Shown here: positions 57,316 through 64,000 of the stretch, piece after piece
Layout of the letters: each line of letters starts with the position of its first letter
Numbering within the stretch: the stretch's first letter is position 1
From: Aldrovandia affinis
Taxonomy: Eukaryota; Chordata; Actinopteri; Notacanthiformes; Halosauridae
Direction: 5' to 3'
Assembly: GCA_029706075.1 (NCBI GenBank)
Contig: JAINUG010000228.1
Coordinates: forward strand, 62,001-126,000
Length of the DNA: 64,000 nucleotides
The notes under the pieces: model-generated
Told to the model about the DNA's origin: nothing
Databases searched by the model: none
What the model saw: the letters and a program-made list of their open reading frames with translations, nothing else
Translations under genes and position numbers: made by a program

Positions 57316-59852
57316 GCCATGAGGATTGTCTGATGAAGTCACACCTCCTGATAATCTGCAGTCACACATGGCAGGCAAGCACAGGAACTGCTGATAGCAC
57401 TGTGAGAACAGAAGAAGAATAGTGCCGTGACTGTGAAAACAAATAGACCCTCCATCCCCCGCTGGAAAAGCTATTTCTGATACGCCACCATTTGCAGCTC
57501 TAACTAAGCATGAAGGTATGCATATTCATGAAGCTGAGCTCTCTTTCCACACTTCAGGAAACAAAATCAGATGGAGCCAAATACTGCAAACGGGGGGGCT
57601 CTCTTGTCTTTGCTTGAAATGCTTCTGTCTGTGTTTAGGAAGCATTTATGTTGTTGTGTGTAGCTTTGTTGTTCAACGATTTATTGTGTTTTACTTGATG
57701 TATTATTCATATAAGTTTTTGTGCTGTGTCTGATTTAATGATTTGGTCACCAGAGGTCATATCAGAATAAGAAGCATTGCTTCACTGGTTTTAACAACCT
57801 TGCAGATTTTGTATGCTCTACCTTGGCAGCTTTTTTTCTTAGCCTGAAGGTGTGCTGTGGCTGGAAAGCTCCTAGAGAAACCTCATACCTTTCAGAGGGT
57901 GTTACTGTCTCTTGTGATCCATTGATTTTTGTTGGGGTACCTGGGGTTCTGTGAGTGTGTCAGGACTCCTGACCTGAGTAGGCCATGATGCCTGCTCTTG
58001 CTCTGTGGTGATTACTTTATTTTGAGAGGCCCCAGTTGGTTTGTCCTACAGGTGTCTGCCTCGGATGTCTCTGCGGTTTTCTAGAAACGGCAGACAGAAG
58101 GTGTGGCTTTATGAAAGTTTCATTAGGAAGACGAACAGATGCTTTTCTCAGTTACATCCTCCGCCTCCTCTTCCTGTCAAAGCCCGCATTAGCATTTTCA
58201 ACAGCCACGTTCGCTCGCTCATCTGCAAAGAGTGCCAACTTCCCCAATTACTTATTAGAATCAGAGATAAAAAATTGTGCTCGGGAATAGAATAATTAAG
58301 AAAGCGAAGAATGTGAATAAAGTTTCCTCCATTATGTAGTCTTCCCTGTGTGTTTAAGGGTAGAGTGCAGCAATTGTCAGTCTTGTAAACTGAACCCATG
58401 AGACCTCTCATTGTATAAAACATTGAATCATTTATCTTTTGACATTCTGAAGTGCTAAATATCACTACCCGCATTAGCTTTCCTGAACCTGCTTGTTGGT
58501 GGCAGTATGTTGAGATATCCTGCTACAATTTTGGCAGCATGACAAAAAACAGAAAGTACTGCTCTTATATCCACAGCTGTGTTAAATATCAAGCTGGAGA
58601 GTAGAGTAAACAGTGAAATTCCTCATCGAGGCTGAACCAAAATACAGCTTTTGACACACCTGTCCCAAAGAAAAGAACATCCTGGGGATATCAAGGGGCA
58701 TATGATTTCACATTTATGGCCATTGGCTAAACTATGACATGCTTTAGTGCAAGGCTTCAAAGATTGCATAATCTTAATTATATGTATCTGTATTCATAAC
58801 ATTGGGAGTCCTGCAGCAAGCTCCAACTTATGTTCTTATGGGATCGCCTCTACACATTGATTGTCTTATAATGTTTTTAACCTGTATAAAATCAATCAAA
58901 TCAAATAAAGTAGTTAGTCAGTGCTCACCATATGGTCAGAACTGAAAGCACATGGCATGCCACTGTATGTGGCAGGGATGGAGGCTGAATTAAACGAATT
59001 AATTTTGTTGCATTAATGGCATTATTTAAGGCAGAACCACAGTAGTCCTCTATGAGTTCAACTCTACTGTTCTGGTAGAGGTTCACATTCCCCTTCCTCC
59101 CTTAGTAAGCTTAATGGGTGCACACATTTCATCACTGTTGTATTCCAGCACCCTGTGGATTGACATAGGGGAGGCTCCTCTTGAGGTTAATAGTTCCTAT
59201 GAACTGTAATCAATGCATGTGGCCTTTGGCACAGTTAATCTCTCTGCTGTGGGCCAGTTGTTCATGCCCTGTATAAACTGTGTTCAGCAGTGTGATCTAA
59301 GTGGAGCTTGATGACAGGCACAGATCACAAATAGAATAATGGTAATGAGTCCTATCAGGAGAATTTTGACCAGGTGTCAGACCTCGTGAGACCCAGTTGA
59401 GCAGGGTTGATCCATAGAAACCTTTTCTCGGAAGGCATGCATGTTGACGTTTCAATAGTTTTTTTAGAACACAGAATGGGGTGAGTCAATTCATTGAATG
59501 ATAACTCATTGAGCCTTGCCTTGTGTAACATCTGTCTTGTTTATGTGTCACTCTTCCTGCTCATTGTCCTTGTCTGCTCTCAGATATCAGCCAAACTTAA
59601 GCATGGGTCTAGGATGTGTCATTTCGCCCTGTCCAGAAATGAAGTGATTAGCAGATGGCTTAGTACTTGCAGAGCAAGGTGAGAAGGATGCTGCAGTGAG
59701 CTTGCCATGCATACTTGAAACTGATGGTGTATGAGTTCTGAGGGGGCCAGTGTGGTGGGTCACTCTCCTTTAATTAGCCGTGTCTGCTTGGATCTATTTA
59801 TCTCTAGGAAGAAAGAGGGTTGAGAGCATGGCTAGACTGCCTTGTTTCTATG
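57316..59852. other. no gene recognised
   Basis: 2.5 kb of mixed sequence up to the assembly gap. Two overlapping 84-codon plus frames (58036-58295) have no recognised motif and compete with each other. No transposon end was identified. Confidence 0.4.
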
Positions 59853-59952
59853 NNNNNNNNNNNNNNNNNNNNNNNNNNNNNNNNNNNNNNNNNNNNNNNN
59901 NNNNNNNNNNNNNNNNNNNNNNNNNNNNNNNNNNNNNNNNNNNNNNNNNNNN
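59853..59952. other. assembly gap (100 N)
   Basis: Exactly 100 undetermined bases, a conventional length for gaps of unknown size. The sequence immediately to its right is the second copy of 43444-45122. Confidence 1.
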
Positions 59953-61631
59953 AATAGTCATTTAGCCAAACGATTGTTGATTGATTGTTACATTACATTA
60001 CATTACAGGCATTTGGCAGACGCTCTTATCCAGAGCGACGTACAACAAAGTGTACATCATTAAGTTACATTCCAGATATGTAGGTATTTACCTTTTCCTA
60101 AAAAAGAGGATATGTGGTATATTGCTATCCTAGACATACACACCAGTAGGTGTCACTATTCTTCTATATTAGACTTACCTGCTATGCACCTAGATACAGG
60201 AGAGGAAGTACGGTTAGTGGTTGAGTTGATGCAGACTTGAGTATTAAAAACCCGTTGAGCATTACCGTCGTTGGCTGCTTTACTTACCTTGCATACACAA
60301 AAATACTGCATCAGCAAGGTCTCTCCCAGGCAAAGATTTCAAAGCAGACTGGGGTTTCAAGATGTGCTGTTCAAGCTCTGTTGAAGAAACGGGCAACGTT
60401 GAGGACCGTAGATGCAGTGGTCGGCCAAGGAAACTTAATGCAGCAGATGAAAGACACATCATGCTTACTTCCCTTCAAAATCGGAAGATGTCCAGCAGTG
60501 CCATCAGCTCAGAACTGGCAGAAACCAGTTGGACCCAGGTACACCCATCTACTGTCCGGAGAAGCCTGGCCAGAAGTGGTCTTCATGGAAGAATTGCGGC
60601 CAAAAAGCCATACCTCCGACGTGGAAACAAGGCTAAGCGACTCAACTATGCACGAAAACATAGGAAATGGGGTGCAGAAAAATGGCAGCAGGTGCTCTGG
60701 ACTGATGAGTGAAAATATTTGGCTGTAGCAGAAGGCCGTTTGTTCACCGAAGGGCTGGAGAGCGGTACAATATTGAGTGTCTGCAGGCAACAGTGAAGCA
60801 TGGTGGAGGTTCCTTGCAAGTTTGGGGCTGCATTTCTTCAAATGGAGTTGGGGATTTGGTCACGATTAATGGTGTCCTCAATGCAGAGAAATACAGGCAG
60901 ATATTTATCCATCATGCAATACCATCAGGGAGGCGTCTGATTGGCCCCAAATTTATTCTGCAGCAGGACAACGACCCCAAACATACAGCCAATGTCATTA
61001 AGAACTATCTTCAGTGTAAAGAAGAACAAGGAGTCCTGGAAGTGATGGTTTGGCCCCCATAGAGCCCTGATCTCAACATCATCGAGTCTGTCTGGGATTA
61101 CATGAAGAGACAGAAGGATTTTAGGCAGCCTACATCCACAGAAGATCTGTGGTTAGTTCTCCAAGATGTTTGGAACAACCTACCTGCCGAATTCCTTCAA
61201 AAACTGTGTGCAAGTGTACCTAGAATAATTGATGCTGTTTTGAAGGCAAAGGGTGGTCACACCAAATATTGATTTGATTTAGATTTATCTTCTGTTCATT
61301 CACTTTGCATTTTGTTAATTGATAAAAATAAACTATTAACACTTCTATTTTTGAAAGCATTCTTACTTTACAGCATTTTTTCACACCTGCCTAAAACTTT
61401 TGCACAGTACTGTACACCAAAGAAGGAAAGAGGAACAGTGATTGCAAGGCGAAGCTCACCCTCAGGGATATACAGGATGGTTGCTAAAAACCACAAAACA
61501 ACAGGCTCAAAAATGACCACAAAAATGACCTGGTGTAATGCTCACAAAACCTTCTGAGCGGTGGAAGAAAGTAATATGATCTGATGAGTTGTCTTTTACT
61601 ATTTTTCCTACATCTGGATGGGTTTATGTTT
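59953..61631 (+). repeat. second copy of 43444-45122
   Basis: Aligns with 43444-45122 at a constant offset of 16,509 bp, without net indels, and with about 18 differences that I could count by eye (roughly 1%). It contains the gypsy 3' region and LTR (60113-60302), the right half of the Tc1 transposon to its inverted repeat (ending 61412), the TA (61413-61414) and the older Tc1-like fragment beyond. Shared insertion junctions show duplication of one locus, not independent insertions. Confidence 0.92.
60303..61274 (+). pseudogene. Tc1 transposase, copy 2, broken
   Basis: Same structure as 43794-44765 with the same lesions: frame change near 60385, TGA at 60710-60712 after VLWTDE, and TAG at 61060-61062 before SPDLNIIES. 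Differences from copy 1 include WTDE instead of WIDE in the first catalytic block and RRPFVHRRAG instead of RRQFVHRRAG. Catalytic blocks are otherwise retained but out of frame with each other. Confidence 0.9.
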
Positions 61632-62268
61632 TGTGGCAGCCCAAAGGGTTGCACCAGAAAATGGCTGCCTGGCCTCCAACACATGGCAGCCATTTTGACT
61701 ACATTTCCCAGCAGACCACAGAAACACCTGAACGAAGTCAGGCAATGGGAGCTAACGACCAGCTGAAGGCCATTGCAAGGCCTATTTAAAGGTCTCGCTC
61801 CCAGAACCTATCGATAGGAGTAGGAACGTGTTTGGGGAAGGAGTGCGGTGTGTTGAGAGAGAGAGAGCGAGAGAGCGAGAGAGCGAGAGAGCGAGAGAGC
61901 GAGAGAGCGAGAGAGAGAGAGAGAGAGAAAGAAACCTGTGGAAGTCGTGGGACCAGCCAGGATTTGTAAAGAGTTTGAGTGTGTTTTTGTGTGTCTTTGA
62001 AATTGGATTGTTTTGGACTTTGACTACGGACTGGATTGCGGACTACGAACTGGATTTTGGACATTGGAACGGACTTGGACAACGAGATAAGGATTGTGGA
62101 CTTTGTTGTATTCCCCTGAAGACCCCACCCTTTGTTTCGTGTTGCCCTTGTGTTTGTGCATTTAATAAAGCATCATTTTGCTTATATTACTGCCTCCTCC
62201 GTGTTCTTACACTTGCCTACGCCCCCTGCAAGGTCCGTGAGTGTCGCCCAACCCCTGGGGACACCACA
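61632..62268 (+). repeat. 5' LTR of a gypsy-type element
   Basis: 637 bp from TGTGGCAGCCC to CCTGGGGACACCACA, inserted in the older Tc1-like fragment. The uninterrupted site is seen in the first copy near 45122, and the left target sequence would be GTTT (61628-61631). A TATTTAAAGG box lies at 61782-61791 and an AATAAA at about 62163-62168. The match to the solo LTR at 45478-46134 supports the boundaries. Downstream TGGTGGAGAATGCGGGC (62271-62287) is a plausible primer-binding site; the tRNA was not identified. The 3' partner LTR lies beyond the window. Confidence 0.85.
61856..61928. repeat. (GAGAGAGC)n tract in LTR
   Basis: Purine-only microsatellite of GAGAGAGC/GAGA units inside the LTR. 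The homologous solo LTR at 45.5-46.1 kb lacks it, so it expanded in this copy or lineage. Confidence 0.9.
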
Positions 62269-62372
62269 TATGGTGGAGAATGCGGGCAGAGGGCATCACT
62301 TATAGGCAAGAGGAGGTAGTGCAAGTGAGTGGGATTTTTGATTTTTGATTTTGATTTTTGAAAGCGATACAG

Positions 62373-62945
62373 ATGATGGAGGGGGACTGGACACTGGATC
62401 CAAACATGGAGTCTTGGCTGGAGGCAGAGGGTCCCAAGCACCTGTCAAAAGTGCACCAACGGTCCCTCAAGGTCTACTTTAAAGCAAGTCCAGCCCTCAA
62501 ATGCTCCTTTTTGGCTGGAATGGCGCCTGACGTTGCTGAGGCCATCAGTGAAATGGAGAGGGTGTTGAGAACTCTGAAGGGACGACCGAAGAAGGATGGC
62601 CACTCCTGCTCTGTGGTGCCCCCTAGGGAGAAGAGCGAAAATGTCCCGGGTAAGCCGCAAAAGCAGCATACAACTGTCGCAGACAAGTGTGCTGGCTTAG
62701 AGGCGGAGTTAGGAGAGGCACAAGTGGTGATCCGGGGCAAAGCGGATGAGATCAAGAAATTGGAGCAATGTTGTCGGGACCAGAGGGAGGACCTGGTGAA
62801 GAACCAGAGACGGGCGGCCATGGTGGAGGACCAATGGCGAGTCACCCTCCGTGAGGTCCAACAGCTGAAGCAGAGTGCCCAGATTGAGCTGTGCAAGGCA
62901 AAGGTGGAGTTGAACACCTCAGAGGAGCGCACATGCTGGCGGTGA
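62373..62945 (+). CDS. gag-like N-terminal ORF behind the LTR
   Basis: Open frame of about 190 codons from ATG 62373 or 62376 (MMEGDWTLDPNMESWLEAEG). This is about 105 bp after the LTR end, the position of gag in Ty3/gypsy elements. The first 75 residues are mixed helical sequence (KVYFKASPALKCSFLAGMAP). From about residue 95 it becomes coiled coil (AGLEAELGEAQVV, ADEIKKLEQC, QLKQSAQIELCKAKVELNTS). It stops at 62945, but coiled-coil sequence continues in other frames, so one or two small indels probably separate it from the next ORF. No zinc knuckle is seen. It may be gag or the start of a captured gene. Confidence 0.6.
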   Translation: MMEGDWTLDPNMESWLEAEGPKHLSKVHQRSLKVYFKASPALKCSFLAGMAPDVAEAISEMERVLRTLKGRPKKDGHSCSVVPPREKSENVPGKPQKQHTTVADKCAGLEAELGEAQVVIRGKADEIKKLEQCCRDQREDLVKNQRRAAMVEDQWRVTLREVQQLKQSAQIELCKAKVELNTSEERTCWR

Positions 62946-62993
62946 TGGAATTGCAAGAGGAGCACCACCTGACTCCTGAGAGTGCTGGGAATC

Positions 62994-64000
62994 ATGGCTG
63001 GGGAGATGGAAAAGGAGAAGGCATCCCTTGGCGATGAGATGAGGCGGGTAGAGTCCCACAACTTGGCGCTCAAAGAGCAGGTGAGAAACCTAACCCAGAG
63101 GCTTGAGAATGAGCAGCGACAGTGTCTGGACATGCAGGAGTCCCAGGACCAGGCCACAGATGAGTATGCCAGGGCCTTGGGGGATGCACAGACCAGGCTC
63201 GCCCAGAAGGAGGCAGAGCTAAGGAAAGCAGCGGAGAACCATGCGTCCGAGGCGGAGCAACTCCGGTGCCGAGTGGAGCAGGAGAGCAGGGATACGCACC
63301 AGGTCGAGGCCAACGCCCTGTGGGAGCAGCTGGCCCAGCTGGAGAAGAGCGTGGAGCAAGAAAAGGCCCAGAACCAGGAGCTACAGACCAAGCAGGAGAA
63401 GCTCCTGGCCCAGAGAGATGACGTCAGCTCCCAGCTGCAGGAGGTGAACTGCGCCAACAGCCGGCTCCTGGAGCAGCTGACTGAACGGGGCCAAGAGAAG
63501 GACAAACTCCAGCAGGAGCTGGAGGCGACCAGGAAGACGGCGGACAAGCGCAAGGCCATGCTGGACGAGCTGGCCATCGACGTGGCGCAGGAGAAGTCGC
63601 GGCACAAGGAGGAGCTGAGAGCGACGCGTGGCTGCAGCACGAGAAGGAGGTGCTGGGCGGCGGGCGCGCTACGAGAAGGAGCTGCGCGGCCTGCACGAGG
63701 ACAAGAACCGCACCGAGGAGGAGATCCGCTCACAGCTCCGCGACGAGAAGGCCCGCACTCGGGAGCTGGAGAGTCTACAGCAGACGGTGGAGGAGCTGCA
63801 GGCTCAAATCCAGTCCATGGAGGGCACCAAGGGATGGTTCGAGCGCGGACTCAAAGAGGCGGAGGAGACGGCAGAGAAGAGTGCGCTGGAGCACCAGGAG
63901 CAGGTCCAGAAGCTGCAGCTGGAGCAGACCGCACAGCTTCAGGGGAAAATGGCGGAGATAGAAGCCCAGCAGCGGGCCACAGAGAAATCCTTTCGCGAGG
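62994..64000 (+). CDS. long coiled-coil ORF, open at window end
   Basis: Open from ATG 62994 ([20 protein letters not shown]) to the window end without a stop. To about 63622 it is a nearly perfect heptad-type coiled coil ([80 protein letters not shown]). After 63622 the coiled-coil reading moves to another frame for about 13 codons ([11 protein letters not shown]). From 63667 it moves to a third frame, also open to the end ([60 protein letters not shown]). GC content rises sharply from about 63240, unlike the rest of the window. The product cannot be assigned to a named family by eye. It could be a captured host coiled-coil gene or an unusual structural gene of the LTR element. Confidence 0.6.
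   Translation, partial: MAGEMEKEKASLGDEMRRVESHNLALKEQVRNLTQRLENEQRQCLDMQESQDQATDEYARALGDAQTRLAQKEAELRKAAENHASEAEQLRCRVEQESRDTHQVEANALWEQLAQLEKSVEQEKAQNQELQTKQEKLLAQRDDVSSQLQEVNCANSRLLEQLTERGQEKDKLQQELEATRKTADKRKAMLDELAIDVAQEKSRHKEELRATRGCSTRRRCWAAGALREGAARPARGQEPHRGGDPLTAPRREGPHSGAGESTADGGGAAGSNPVHGGHQGMVRARTQRGGGDGREECAGAPGAGPEAAAGADRTASGENGGDRSPAAGHREILSR

Noticed and set aside
58036..58295. Two overlapping 84-codon plus frames as a small gene
   Set aside because: Both frames are open over the same bases, neither has a motif, and there is no basis for choosing one.
62474..63733. Minus-strand frame of 419 codons opposite the coiled-coil ORF
   Set aside because: It is the antisense of the heptad-rich plus frame. 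Its serine, leucine and cysteine richness follows from CAG/GAG codons read backwards, and no domain is visible.

Overview
The window looks like a repeat-rich intergenic or intronic stretch of a ray-finned fish genome, probably a teleost. The evidence is the mix of mobile elements: BEL/Pao, Ty3/gypsy chromovirus and mag-like LTR elements, L2- and Rex1-like LINEs, a LINE with a restriction-like endonuclease, Tc1/mariner and Tigger/pogo transposons, and tRNA-derived SINEs with V-SINE-like features. I found no intact, recognisable host gene and no prokaryotic organisation. Nearly every long reading frame belongs to a transposable element, and almost all are broken.

Layout from left to right. 1-470: LTR-like fragment with a 16-bp minisatellite. 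1329-9364: full-length BEL/Pao element with two LTRs and a 5-bp target-site duplication (TSD); its pol is frameshifted. 10.3-10.75 kb: Tc1-like remnant. 11.17-13.64 kb: L2 LINE on the minus strand. 14.1-15.5 kb: decayed multi-copy ORF split by an L2 tail. 15.69-17.55 kb: Tc1-type element split by a 1.2-kb solo LTR, followed by a 57-bp satellite. 18.07-18.97 kb: two exon-like segments, the best host-gene candidates. 22.0-24.0 kb: endonuclease-type LINE. 24.8-25.3 kb: second, shorter solo LTR of the 15.8-kb family. 25.8-27.07 kb: MITE-like element with terminal inverted repeats. 27.5-28.74 kb: Rex1-like LINE 3' end. 28.93-32.45 kb: LTR-like element with a Tigger transposon nested inside.

After about 32.5 kb the density drops. 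36.8-40.4 kb and 51-52.5 kb are mostly single-copy-looking, AT-rich sequence. 40.70-44.90 kb is a Tc1 transposon interrupted by an internally deleted mag-like gypsy element. A solo LTR (45.5-46.1 kb) and a deleted Tigger (46.47-47.63 kb) follow. 53.27-57.31 kb is a chromovirus with a 5-bp TSD that has lost gag. After a 100-N assembly gap (59853-59952), 59953-61631 repeats 43444-45122 at about 99% identity and constant offset, so it is a segmental duplication or a haplotype artefact. In this copy a gypsy-like LTR (61632-62268) is inserted. The LTR is followed by a gag-like ORF and then more than 330 codons of coiled coil that run off the window end.

The elements record successive insertions: Tc1 into an older Tc1-like sequence, gypsy into Tc1, duplication, then a new LTR element into one duplicate. 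The most unusual object is the coiled-coil reading frame behind the LTR at the right edge. It could be a captured host gene or an atypical gag.
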